A stretch of 64,000 nt of DNA from assembly GCA_010015805.1 (NCBI GenBank), contig ML978135.1, positions 620,001 to 684,000 on the forward strand, written 5' to 3'. The translations under genes and the position numbers were made by a program. Positions 11,483 through 23,603 of the stretch are shown in pieces. Every line of letters begins with the position of its first letter. Position 1 is the stretch's first letter. The notes beneath the pieces are model-generated. The model did no database searches, was not told the origin of the DNA, and worked only from the letters and a program-made list of their open reading frames with translations. Source of the DNA: Rhizodiscina lignyota. Lineage: Eukaryota; Ascomycota; Dothideomycetes; Aulographales; Rhizodiscinaceae.

Positions 11483-13646
11483 TTATGGTGTAAATGCAAT
11501 AGTCGACGTACAATATGGTCTAGACTCTAGATCCTTCTGGGAGGAAGCTGCCCGTGCCCAAACTTCTCTCAGTCGGTGCTCTGTACTTACTGAAGGATGG
11601 CCTGTCGTCGATTGAGCCATGCGAAGCAGACGAATCGTCTCGTCCTGTTCTAACTTGTCCGTAAAGTACACACCAGAGACATTCATCTGTACGTGTTAGC
11701 ACCGGTTGGTCCATTCAGCATATCAGTATTGAGAATACCATATGGCAGGCAATTATGAGTGCTTGCGCTATTGGATTGGTGATAATGATCCCGCAAATTG
11801 CTCGAGCATGCAATAAGATCTCGCTTCGCACATCTAGGGGATAGCCAGAAAATGTTGCACTGTTGGGCTTTGAAATTGAGCCCGGTCCATACGCTTTGAG
11901 CAACACCTTCGACGTATGGTAATATAACAAAGCAACGACTATTTCATGTCAGGATTGAGCACCGATGCTGCCAATTGAGTGGAAATTACCATGACAATCA
12001 GAAGTGAGCCATATCTCTGGGAAAATTCGCTTCTGGCTGGGATCCCGTTCCCGTTCACAAAATGGCTTGAATGATTGCGGTCGCTCCCAGCTCCATCTCT
12101 CCACGTTAATCCAAAGCTCCGTCCACGTATCGAATGTTCTTGGTCCTTGTTGGAAGCAGTAGTTGATGACATCACAAAGCAGGCCGACCATGCGGTTCCC
12201 CCATGCACAGTCGAGAGCAGCTTGGCCGGCAGAGTTTTCTAGATTAAGCAGGATATCGTCCTTCCGCAGATATGGAGAGTAATCAGTGCGAATCGGGCAC
12301 TGAAGAAATAGAGCGACATGAATGTCCTGTCGAAGATGAACCCAGAAAGACGCGCACTTCAGGGCTTCCTCCTTTGTCGACAGTTCTGAAGGGTCGGCAG
12401 TGAACGCGAGAGAGGCTGTGAAGAGAGTTTCGGCTTGTTTTTCCCTGAGATCGTCTGGGAGGAGGGCGTTGAGTCAGTTTTTCCAATTAATTCACCATCC
12501 GGGCTGCTACTTACCAACCATATGAGCATACCCTCGCAGCAGAACATAGGTAGCAAAAAGAGCTTCTTCATTGGCTGCAGTTCTGTCGTGGCTCAATAAT
12601 AAAGGGACAAGGGCACTGGAACAACGTGAACGGTAATATTCGGCAGCTGCGAAAGGATAATCGGACACTCTACTTAATTGGAGAGCTGAGATTGCCATCA
12701 TTGCATCGATCAGAGGAGCAAATTTTGTTAACGCGACCTGTAGGACATTGTTTGAGAAGTGCCGCTCGTAATCCATACAGTCGAAGATTGGTCCCCACGT
12801 CTGAGTGAAAAATTTGAGCAGATGTGCCTCTCGAGGTTGCAGATTTGGATGGGGTCCGCCGGTCGCCGCAGTAGCACCATGTGCGGTAGACTGCGCATGT
12901 CCAGCAGCTCTATCCTCATTTCGTGTTGCAGTCTCTGTATGTTGGCCCAACCATATAGGCTGTGCGTTAAGAGCTGAAGAGAGATTGGCGCCGGAGTCTG
13001 AGCTGCTCGTCTGCTCTTGATCATGCCCCGGATTGTACTGTGTGGATCTTTCGTCCCACTGATGTTGTGGCTCAATAACCCCAAGGTCAGAGAAATTGAA
13101 AACGTTTGCAGCGAGAGGAAGTCCGAAAATCGAGGGCGGGTTAGTGAATGAGAATCCGTCCGGTACATCACCATACGATGTGCCTGGAATTACGACTGTC
13201 TGACTCTGAGTTGTCGTCGGAGAAGTGATCGATACGTCATCATCTCCATGGATAGTTACTCCTGGCTCATTGCTATGATGCGTTTGAAGCTGCGGAGAAT
13301 GCGTATGATACTCCTGAATGACAGCGTCCGTTTCGTCAATGAACTTGTCGGACGTGAGCACATCGGCGTTAGCGACGGTCGCACCAGGCACGGTCTCTGA
13401 ATCTAACACTAGGCTTTGTCCCACCGTGGATCTTCGTTGAGCTTCTCTATTGGAGGAATTAGAAGCCGATGCTTCGTGCTTTGAGCTTATCGCAGGGCCA
13501 GTAAAGTTACGAAATCCGATATTAAGGCCATGCGCGCAAACGAGGTTTGCCTTCTGACAGCGAAGACACACCGGGAGGTGCTCATCGCATCGAATATGGC
13601 GCTTCCTGCACGTTAGACATGCACTCTTAGACCGAAGCCTCCCCAT
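11483..13646 (-). CDS. Zn2Cys6 fungal transcription factor
   Basis: The N-terminus carries a complete binuclear zinc cluster: Cys-X2-Cys-X6-Cys-X6-Cys-X2-Cys-X6-Cys between residues about 10 and 37 (ACLTC ... HIRC ... PVCLRC ... LVC). A long Ser/Thr/Gln-rich linker follows, then a fungal-specific regulatory domain (LLKFFTQTWGPIFDCMDYERHF onward) resembling ARCA-like factors. Four exons are likely, with introns near 12460-12510, 11940-11990 and 11687-11735. A further GTAAGT site near the 3' end could remove a multiple of three bases, but reading straight through gives TTGHPSVSTEHRLREVW, which fits the family better, so I kept it as coding. The gene is divergent from the P450 and likely regulates neighbours. 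Confidence 0.88.
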
Positions 13647-14536
13647 TTCCTGTTGGATCGAGCATAATTTAAGCGACAGTCCGGCTCTGACTCCTGAGAC
13701 CCTCTCGAGCACTTGCCATACAGACTATCGACACTTCCAAGAACGTGGTCGCGATAATGGCATTGGGCAGTGCAACAAATGTACAGAATAGGAGCAAGAC
13801 CTCGGAGTGTTAATGGAGTGTTAGTGGATGCTGTATAGAGCAGGTGATAGCGAGGTTGGAAAAATGATGGACACTAAGCCCAAAAAGGAAATTTAGAACG
13901 AGGCTCTTGAATAGGTTAGCGCCAAAGGACAACATTCCGCAAGACCTCGCTCATAGAACCACGCCTCGTCCACTCAGGACTTGGGCCCTGCTTGGCTCTG
14001 TTGTGCACCTGGCACTGCAGAATGGGATGCAGCTCTTTTTCCACTCCAATATGCGGGTAACGATGGCTAGCAGAAACGGCAGTGTATCGCGATCTTACTC
14101 CGCCTGGCATTCACCCCTGGGAAAGCTAGCACCAAATTATGATCTAATGAGAAGATCTTGTCTACGCCAGCCTTACCGAAGATCGAGGAACCAAGATGGA
14201 GCAGTGGATGGTGCTCCCTGAGAGAGAGAGACCGAGGGTAAGTTTACAAAATCTCGTTTCGGTGGATGGAATACCATTCGCCGTTGGTACGAATCTTTGA
14301 CTAGTACATTGATGCCTGAATGGTTCGCCCTCAATTGCTACTTTCAATTGCATGCATACAAAATGTCCAACACGCCGCGAGGGCCATCATGTCGTTCCGC
14401 GCATCCAGAATCATGGCTACCCAACTCAAATAGCTTAAGCCTGGATGTATGATGCCACGATATGCCATCATAACATTTGACCAAGTTACAAACATTCAAT
14501 CGGTTTCAATTTTGAAGGCAATTCAAGTGCATCACA
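13647..14536. promoter_or_regulatory. Divergent promoter region, regulator and P450
   Basis: An 890-base region between the start codons of the Zn2Cys6 factor (leftward) and the P450 (rightward). No gene fits in it. Such a shared region is the expected place for factor binding sites, but I found no clear CGG-Nx-CCG pair by eye. Confidence 0.5.
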
Positions 14537-16211
14537 ATGATTTCTCTCCTGCTGCTATGTGAGTTTATATGAGTTCTTGTTGAACACTTTACTGACGAAT
14601 TCTAAGCGGCGATTGTTATATTCCCTTGTGCACTTGTATTCAAGACGCTATGGGACTTCTTCCGCGACCCTTTAAGACTCCGGGGGTATCCTTCGCCGAG
14701 CATATGGGCTGCATTGACTCCGCTATGGTTGATGAACCAAAGCTTCCGCGAACGACGCTCCCGCGCAATCTACGAGCAGCATAAAAGACTCGGAGACGTG
14801 GTCCGCATTGCGCCTCGACATGTTTCAATCAATGACCCACGTGCGATCAAAGACATATATGGACACCAGGCAATCGACAAAGTAAATAAGGATGTGTTTT
14901 ACACTCATCTAAAAGGAGTGCGTTTGTTGATAGTCTTGTCATATAATCAATACCTGACTGAAAGCTTAGGAGCATTGGGACATTGTTCAAGTCCCTGATC
15001 GAGGCGAGCACACGAGAAAAAGGAAATACCTTGCGCATGCATTTGCGTTGAAAACAGTCGTCTCCATGGAGCCGGTCATTCACGAAAACGCCTCACGCCT
15101 TCTACAAGGGATCGAGAGACACTGCGACGCCCGAAAACTGGATGACACTGCTACGATCAATATTCGTCAATGGTTCAATTTCTTCACCCTCGATGTTATC
15201 GCAGACATGGCAATGGGCATTAAACTCGGATTCTGTGAGACCGGCTCCGACGCGTCTTGGGCGGAGACGAAGGGCGGCAACGTATATCCGCTCAAGAGCA
15301 CTATCGACACATTACAACAGGGCGTCAGGTATTCCGTTACCCTCGCTCAGGGTAGTTCAGAGAGGTGGCACAAGTTCCTCAAATCTCTCTTAGAGATTAA
15401 TGGTTACGTCAAACGTCTCATTCGTGCTCAGGACGCGGATGACTTCACGAACTTTTCTCTGCACAAAGTGAAGACACGAATAGAGAACGGAGGTCCAGAT
15501 CGCCCATCCAACGATTTCTTCGGTAACATTCTTGAGGACCCACGGACAGGAGAATCCAGGAATCTTCCGTTCATGGAGATGGTGATCGACGGAATTGTAC
15601 TTCTCAACGCTGGCAGCGACACCACGGCTTCTGCGTTGACAAGTGGCATATACTTCTTGATGAAGACTCCGGACGCTCTTGCAAAGCTTCGGCAAGAGGT
15701 TGACCAAGCCCTGCCGCCCGATACGATGTTGGCGCCGTACAATCTCGTAAAAGACCTCCGGTACCTGCGTGCATGTATCGACGAGACTCTCCGTCTTCGC
15801 CCTCCAATCGCTTACGGACTCCAAAGGCAAGTAACTGCTCCAGAGGGTATCACAATTGCAGGCCGTCATTTCAAGCAAGGGACTACTGTCGCCGTACCGA
15901 CCTTCGCTGTTCATCGGAGGGAAGACTTGTATGTGGATGCAGAGCGGTATAATCCAGACAGGTGGCTGGACACAAGCAACCCCCAGCAGATCAAGAATCT
16001 TGTCGATTTCACTATTCCATTCAGTCAAGGGCCGCGGGCATGCCTCGGCCGCAATATTGCGATAGTGGAGCAACAGATTTTGATTTCGACACTGGTCCAT
16101 CGATACGACTTTGAATTCGTTCATCCCGAACAAGAGCTAAAGATCTTTGAGAGATTCAATTCGAATCCAGGACCAATGCCCGTGAGAGTTTCACGTCGCG
16201 TCAGGTCATAA
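14537..16211 (+). CDS. Cytochrome P450 monooxygenase
   Basis: Three exons (14537-14558, 14607-14917, 14970-16211) encode 524 residues. The protein begins with a hydrophobic membrane anchor typical of microsomal P450s. Visible hallmarks are the I-helix oxygen-binding motif AGSDTTAS, the K-helix ETLRLRP (ExxR), the PERF-like YNPDRW, and the heme loop FSQGPRACLG with the Cys thiolate ligand. The DRGEHTRKRKYLAHAF segment recalls the CYP53-like/benzoate-hydroxylase-like fungal group, but I hold that assignment loosely. It is divergent from the Zn2Cys6 regulator and likely acts in detoxification or a small metabolite route. The 22-nt first exon holds only part of the anchor. Confidence 0.92.
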
Positions 16212-16807
16212 GCAAGGAGCGAGAATCCAAGTGCACACACTCCATGGCACGGCGGCGGTTCGAGTAATCTCGGGTTCTCAGACTCATTCTATTGGTATTA
16301 GAGACGGAGCAAGCTCTCCGACAATATTGAAGACTTTTCGGCTTTCACTGTGTCTAAATTGTGATGAATGGGAATTATCGACGGAATTTTTCTCGCAGAC
16401 ACTGGGCAAGCTATGAGAAATCAACTCCTACAACAATAAACGTAATTAGCAAGAAACTCTTCCCGACTCATCTCCCAAAGAAATATTGTTTCTAATGAAT
16501 GAGTAGTGTGGTGCCTGCCAAGACGGAAAATTTCAACAACCTCCCTTCGGTCTGCGTCACACCGAGAGCACAAAATCGGATCTTGCAATGCGAACGCAAC
16601 CACGATCTGCAGGGCTATGATCGACATCTGGTTGTGCAATACGGGAGGAGAACACGTTGTCTGGGGAAGTACCTGGGGAAATCAAACAATGGCAACGCGA
16701 AAGACAACGATGCCGACCATACCTGGAGTAGATTTAGAGCCTACCCACCTCGTCACGGTAGAGAAGAAAGTTATTGTGCCTCGACATTGACAATTGTAGT
16801 AGCAAAG
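16212..16807. other. Intergenic, promoter of the PL4 lyase
   Basis: Upstream of the lyase gene. An in-frame extension from 16499 is open but lacks signal-peptide character, so I treat it as 5' flank or leader. Confidence 0.5.
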
Positions 16808-18945
16808 ATGTCATTCACCTTTCTACAATTCCTGTTACTTTCGTATGTCGTCTTGTCTTTCGCATTCTTGAATGCTACGGAGTCCTCCGTCGAGTTAATC
16901 CTTCAAAACGATCGATTATATGCCTCGGTGAACAAGTCTACTGGTGCAATTGGACATCTTAGACTAGACGATCAGGATCTCCTCGGGACTCTCAACTATG
17001 TCAAGCCTACGCCTGGAGGCTCAACTGGAAGCGGGAACAGTGGTAATGGTCCATACCTAGATTGCTATTGTACTCCGCCCGGCAGCTATACACCTGGTTC
17101 AATTGCTCCGGAGTACCATTTATACCGCGGGAAGGACTCGCATGGAGTATCGTACGGAGGGGTTTCCATGGGTGAAAGCTACCCAGATAGCGGACTGCGG
17201 CTCGAACAGTACTGGTTCTTGCGGGATGGAGAGACTGGTCTGCATACCTTTAGCCGGATTCTGTACCACAACAAGACGACGCCGTTCTATCGCAACCTGC
17301 AGGAATTTAGAACGCTCTTCCGGCCCAACACGCCTCTTTGGACTCATCTTTCAACAAACGATCGAACTTATGCTCCCCTGCCTTCCGCAAACGCTACGGC
17401 TAATGAGATCACAGTTCAGGATGCGACTTGGTACCTTGCAAATACTACGAATGATCCTTATGTGCAGCAAATGTCAGACTATTTCACGAAATACACTTTT
17501 GCAGATACTTGGCGGAACCACCCGGTCCATGGCCTCTTTGCCGATGGCTCACAGAGCAAGGACGGCTCAACCTTTGGCGCCTGGCTGGTGATGAATACAA
17601 TTGACACGTATTTCGGCGGTCCACTACACTCTGATCTTATGGTAGATGGCATCGTGTACAATTACATCGTCTCGAATCACCATGGAGACGGAACTCCAAA
17701 TATAACTGATGGCTTCGACAGAACTTTCGGCCCGCAGTACTACCACTTCAACAAAGGAGCTTCAGGAGCAACGCTGGCTTCACTTCGAGCAGACGCTGCA
17801 CAATACGCCTCCCCCGAATGGAATACCGACTTCTATGACTCCATTGCGCAGTATGTCCCAAACTACAAGCCAACATCTCAGCGCGGAACGTTCAAGCTCC
17901 AGGTCAAGCTTCCCAGTGAAGCAAGAGATGCAATTGCAGTGCTCGCGCAGAATGGCGTAGACTTTCAAGATAACGTTTTCGATACTAAAGCCTTCCAATA
18001 CTGGGCTGAAATTCCTTCCTCAAAGACGTATGGATCCAGGTCACGGTATTCTGAAGTTACCATTCCTCGGGTAGCGGCTGGGAAGTATCGTCTTACAATC
18101 TACGCCGCCAATGTATTCGGTGACTTCACCGAAGACGATATTACCGTCACTGCTGGCAGGAGTACTTCTGTCACTGCGGAGTGGACACCAGAGTCGCACG
18201 GCACGGAGCTCTTTCGTATCGGCACGCCTGACAAGTCCTCTGGCGAATATTTGCACGGCTACGCGCCTGACCTTACTCACCCACTGAAACCGGAGCAGTA
18301 CAGAATCTATTTCGACGCTTACGACTTTCCAACCGACTTTCCAGATGGCGTGAACTTCCACGTCGGGAAGAGTAAAGAGAGCAAGGACTTCAACTATGTC
18401 CATTGGAGCGCATATGGTGGATATGCGCACTTTAACAGACCGAACTTTACAGAAAGCCCACTGATCAGCAGCTGGAATATCTGGTTCGACGCTCAGAACA
18501 AACAAATCAGAGGTGCAAAGAAAGCGACTTTCACGGTTCAACTCGCGGGAGCGAAGACGGCTGCAGGGAACACTGATGTATTCAATGCCTCTGAGCCGTG
18601 GTCGAACATGCCGCTCAATGTAGCGGTTAATGGTCAGGATCTGGAGCCATGGATCATTCCGTGAGTGTGCCGTTATCTGTTGCGCTTCACTCTTGGAGCT
18701 GCGAGGCTTTGATTAGTCGTGCTAATCAGTACACCAGATACTACCATTCGTCCTCTTGCGGCGTTCGCTCAGCCGTCATTTGCTACAACATCGCACACAA
18801 GTACACGTTCCCCGCGTCGTATCTGAAAACCAGCGATAACAAGATCGTGCTGTCGCTGCCTGAGGGAGGTGTTGATTACGAGTCTGCGGTGCTTCCGCGA
18901 CAACTCTATGTGCAATACGATGCGCTTCGCCTTGAGGTCAAGTGA
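16808..18945 (+). CDS. Rhamnogalacturonan lyase, PL4, secreted
   Basis: Two exons (16808-18660 and 18738-18945) give 686 residues. The intron splits ...EPWIIP from YYHSSSCGVRSA and joins in frame. The start at 16808 gives a clear signal peptide (hydrophobic run ending near Asn-Ala-Thr-Glu), so the long upstream open frame is not used. PL4 enzymes cut rhamnogalacturonan I backbones of pectin by beta-elimination. The fold expected is an N-terminal beta-sandwich catalytic domain (residues about 20-380), an FnIII-like middle domain (GTFKLQVKLP onward) and a C-terminal carbohydrate-binding-like jelly roll (HGTELFRIG to the end), and all three segments are visible. Several Asn-X-Thr sites fit a secreted glycoprotein. 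It indicates use of plant cell walls. Confidence 0.9.
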
Positions 18946-20002
18946 CAGGAAGAAGTTGGAGAACTGCCTTCGTTCGAAATCAGTGGGGAATTTGGTCTTC
19001 GTCGAGATACATAGTTATAAGACATAAAACCTTGATATCAATGTAGAGGATGGCTACGTCCTAACTACCTAGAGTACCTGAATGATTTTGACCGCTCTAT
19101 GTCGGCATGATCGAACCTGTTACTAAATATAGAGAGAATATCAGCCCCGTCGACGTTATTGCAGGGTATCTAAGGATAATATATTTGAAGCATCCGCCAA
19201 TACGGAATCCTTCCCTGAGAACCGTCTCGTAGCTCACATCACATGAATTATCGCGTGGATTGTATTGCGACATCCACGACTAGGCAGGCACAGTTGATGA
19301 TATCCTCTTTTGAATCACGGTAGCGTATGGGTACCCAGAGTAGCGCTCCGGGGAAGATTTGCAACCCACAAACCATCCAAATAACCGCACTTCAGCACAT
19401 CAGAGAAGCGTGATACTAGTCCGCGAAGTGCATATGGTCGGTCGGAAATCTTTGTTAGCGAAGATGAGGAACACGCCGATACCACGTCAAGCCATGAATT
19501 GAAACTGTCCGGTTTGGCCGTACCATGGAAGACGAAGGCCAACATGGCTTTCAATCCGTTCTTCGATTTGTGAGAGTTTCTTTGTCTGGTAGGATTCACA
19601 CGGTATAGAGAGCTTGCTCAGCCGCCGCTGGTATCAGTATTTGATCTGCGGCCTCCACGGCGCCTTGCATGCATGTTGTAGACGCTGAAAAGATGAACGA
19701 ACCAGGCGACAAACCAGGGCTGTATCATTCTGAAATCACAGTCAATGCAGTCACTTGAGAGAGAAGAGATGACGAACACAGTCGAAAGCTTGAACTTTCA
19801 TCAAGTTGTTTTCTCCACTATCGGAACTGTCCGCATTCAGTCGCCGTTACTAGCCCTAACGGTACGAGGGACAGTTGCTTTGAGAAGAAGTCAATCCAGA
19901 GACGGCTGGAGAACCACATTCATGTCCTGTACCGTCGACTTTCAGAATCACTGTCGAGCCCAAGTGTGATACTGGCTTAAGCAGTCAAGCCCCTACGTCA
20001 GC
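18946..20002. other. Convergent intergenic spacer
   Basis: A spacer of about 1.06 kb between the converging PL4 and RBM25-like genes. Two short open frames (around 19315-19599 and 19745-19969) show no recognisable features. Nothing else seen. Confidence 0.5.
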
Positions 20003-22697
20003 TCAAGTACCCAAGCCCTTGAATTCGCTCTCGCTGAAGAAAATGATCATGCGCCAGAGCTTCTTAACCAAGCCATCAGCATCCTCATCAAGAGCCTATA
20101 TGTATCGTTAGTCACATGTACTTAGTAGTTGCGGAAGATGGAACAGGAATGAAAATAAGACGCGAGGATTGTGCTTACCTCTGCCAAGTCAGACACCAAG
20201 TCAGCAGGCTTCTTCCTGTCCCTCACCGCGTTCTCGATAACATCAATGAGAGTCTCCTCCTGCACTCCCAATAGCTCAACAACCTTCTTCTCAATGAATG
20301 GCTTCAGTTTCTCCTCAATAATCTCCGGTTTCAGATAGTCCCACTTCACCTCAAATCCGAAGAGTGCCCCCTTTTCGGTCGGGATCTCGGTAGCGAGCTG
20401 CTTGATCATCTGATCTCGCTCCTCTTCGGTAAGGTCGAGCTTCTGGTCGGGCTTGGTGGATGGATCGAACTGAATCGGCACCAGGGTGCGCTTGACGCTC
20501 GTATCTTCCTCCTCTTCCGCATCAAGGAAGCTCTCAATTTCCAGGGCAGTCGTGCGTTTCGGCTCCTGGGTCTGCTGCGCGCGCTTCGACATGGCTGCGC
20601 CGAGGGACATCTGGAACCGCGCAGGTTGCTGTGACTGGGCCGCCAAGCGCTCGCCGAGCTCACTCGCCTGTCGATCGAGGAAGCTGTCCGCGAAGCCCCT
20701 CGCTCTTGCCTCCTCTTCAGCCTTCTCTCTTGCTTCTGCCTCACGATCCGCCTTGTCCCACGCCTCTTCCTTCTTCCTGAACTCCTTGCGCTTGTCGATC
20801 CAGCCTTCGCGATCCTTGTAGAAGTCCTCCGTCTTTCGAACTGCTTCCTCATCGTCATCGAAATCTGCCAGTCGCTTCGCCATTGCTTCTGACTCCTCCT
20901 TGTGTTTCTTCTCATCTTCCTCGTCAGCCTCTCTCTGGCGCTGGAGTGCAGCACGCCTTCGCTCCTGGTTTCTCAGCCAGCGGCGCTCGTACTCGCGGAA
21001 CTCTTCCTCCTCTTTCGCCTTCTTCCTTTCTCGACGGCGCCGCTCCATCTCTCTGTCCGACGCATCCGAGTCATCCGTTACGATCGCAAGCCAGGCATCG
21101 AGCTCACTAGTGTCAGAGCCATTGACGAATGTGACGCCGTTTTGGTAGTCCTTAGGAATCTGGACGCCTTGGTAGCCTTTTGGTCCGGTTGGTGCACCAT
21201 GGACTCCGCGGTCTGCTCGTGGGCCTAGCGGGATACCGTTTGCACCGCCTGCGGGGCCGCTAGGAGCAGACAGAGGCGGGCTTGCCAGCCTGCTGACACG
21301 TCCTCCACGCCTCTCCTTAGCTTCTATCTCCTCTTCCTTTCGCACACGCTCAAGGTCGCGCTTATTGCTCCTCTCCCTGAAGGCTGCAATCTCTGCTGCA
21401 ACCGTTTCGCGCATATTTGCGGGGATGTCTGAGAGCTCATCCTCGACGGTAATGGGAATTGTGATGACTTCTCCTGTAATAGGATCGGCACGGGCCTCGA
21501 GATCTTGCATGGCTGTGTCGGGATCGAAGTCCATGCCGTTTGTGGCAGTCGGACGGAAGAGAGAGGCGATGACTTCTGAGAGCTCTTCACGAGCGGCATC
21601 AACACGGAACTGGGCAGCGTTGGCGTCTTCGGCTCGCTTTTGGCGCCATTCTTCCGCATATTCCCTCGAGGCATTGTCGATAAAGACCTACGCAGAGCCA
21701 TCAGTAAGTGGCGGCAACAGCGTGGATATAGAGAGAGATGCTTACCCCGAGAAATGTCTTCTGAATCTTCTCCTCCTCCTCTTCGCCGTCTTCCTTATCT
21801 TCCATTTTCACATTGGTCCGTTCCTTCTTCAGCTCGACGCGTTCCACCGGAACTTCTACTCCGTCTCCAGCTGTGAGTGTCTCGATAGCTGTCTCAAGAC
21901 CCTCTGCGTCCTCAAACTCTGCAAAACCAAACTTGCACGGTTTGCCATCATCCTTGGAGCGTGTCCACCGCCTCAGCTTGTTGCCACTCGCAGCCTGCAG
22001 TATCCTCTCCATACCAGCGTCTCCTCCGACACCCTCAGTCAAGTTGCCTATGAAGATGGTGCGCATTATCTCCTCGCGCGTCGGTGGCGCCAATGCCATC
22101 ATGCTCTCTCTGACTTGTTGCCTCTGCTGCTCCAGGCCGGCGCCTAGGCCCATCCTGCCACGGTTTCCGTGCATGTCGGTGTTGCTGCTGCCCTTCAAGG
22201 TCTCGACCGTTGGAGTCGAAGGACCCTTACCAGAGGGGGTGCTCATGCCCAGTCGGATGACTGGAGCGTTGAAGTTGATGTTTGGCATGTTCGCCGGCGG
22301 TTGAAAGTTCGGAGGAAGGCCACCGGGCCGCGCGGGGAGGGGAGACGAGGACTGGTTCATGCCTGGCGGAGGTGACACGCCTGGTGCAGAGCCGGTACCT
22401 GGTGGAGCTAAATTGCGTGAAGTAAGGTTAGCATAGATACATTGCAGGGCCAAGGTCTACCTAGAAAGCGTAAGGGGTAGGCGTAGTAGTTGTCGTAGTA
22501 TTGAACAGGGAAAGAGGCAACGTCGTTCGCACCTCCCATAGCTGGCGGCGGGCCCATTCCAGGCGCAGAAGCGCCAGGCGCGCCTGGGTAGCTTCCATAC
22601 GGTGGCTGCCGACCGAATTGGCCGGGTGCTAAGAGCAGTCAGCAAGTGCGCGCGCGAAAACGGGGCGCGAAAAATATTTACGTTGGTAGTTGTACAT
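20003..22697 (-). CDS. RBM25/Snu71-type splicing factor, RRM and PWI domains
   Basis: Starting at 22697, a 16-nt first exon (MYNYQ) is joined to a Pro/Gly/Tyr-rich exon (22628-22461), then to an exon with an RNA recognition motif (RTIFIGNL as RNP2, KFGFAEF as RNP1). A long Arg/Glu/Lys charged region follows, partly coiled (MERRRRERKKAKEEEEF onward). The last exons carry a PWI domain (GFEVKWDYL ... ALDEDADGLVKKLWRMIIFF). This order, RRM then charged RE region then C-terminal PWI, is that of RBM25, whose yeast counterpart Snu71 is a U1 snRNP protein; it acts in 5' splice-site choice in the nucleus. The final 31 residues come from a separate exon ending at the stop at 20003. At least six exons are needed. 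Confidence 0.9.
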
Positions 22698-23603
22698 CTC
22701 GAGAGCTGCCCGTCGAGGCTGCGCGCAAGAGAAGCTTCGCAAATCCCAGAGGGTGCAGGATATGATGGACAGCTAAGATACAGCACGTAATATCTGCTCA
22801 CAAGTAGGAGGGGGAAGGTGTTACTCGGTAAGGGTGTAGGCGAATTGGAGAGTTGTTGGTGGTGGTGAAAGTTGTAGTTGCGGCTCTGCCTCCTGCCGCG
22901 TCAAAAGATCGGCTTCCGGCTGTGGCGCGCTAGCGGTGGCTAGTGGCAGCCTAGTGCGCGCCCCGCTCCTGTCAACTCATAGTCATCGCGTTACGCTCGT
23001 CTGGACCGTGAGCCCTTCCAACTCACTCTCGTACATGTCCCAATGGCCGGTGAACACAAGCACCACTTCGCCCCGCAAATTTGCAGTCTATACAACGAAT
23101 CAGACGCATTCCGTGGAATCTGGCTATTGTGTTTGCGCGAGATTCAACATCTGAACCGCCTGGCCCTCTGTCGCAACTCACCTTGTTCTTCTGGCTTTTT
23201 ACCTGCGCTAATATTTGACCATTGGCCGCTTTCCTTGCACCAGGGAGCAGGTACACAGCACAGGATATTTATCCGCACTTGTAAATCCAAACCGTCGGTC
23301 GACCTGCCAAGGCGCGATACCAATGCTGTCATCATCTCCGCCCGCTTCCTCTCCTCCTTGGATTCCCCGGCTAAACCTCCAATGGAAAGCTGAGCAGAAT
23401 ACGATGTAAGTTGGCGGAGAGAGCGGAGGTGCATCTATTCTCCATACGGGGCTCCAATTTTCCATGTGGAGATACGGAAAAGTACCCAAATGGTCAGACG
23501 GCCATTTAACTCTCCCATGGAGCTTCTCGTTTATTTCAAAAGTCAAGGTTTGCAGCTCCTCAAGTGTCTTTCGTAGTGTCGTAGCCCAGAAGTTGCTGTC
23601 AAT
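22698..23603. promoter_or_regulatory. Divergent promoter region, RBM25-like and mannanase
   Basis: About 0.9 kb between two divergent start codons. No gene is supported in it. It should hold the promoters of a constitutive splicing factor and an inducible secreted enzyme, but I identified no defined sites. Confidence 0.5.

Noticed and set aside
11520-11572. A possible final intron in the Zn2Cys6 gene (GTAAGT donor)
   Set aside because: Its removal keeps the frame, but the unspliced reading gives a GHP...LREVW segment typical of the family, so it is treated as coding.
15390-16133. A 247-codon minus-strand frame antisense to the P450
   Set aside because: It lies wholly within the P450 coding exon, which has all family motifs; it is a shadow frame.
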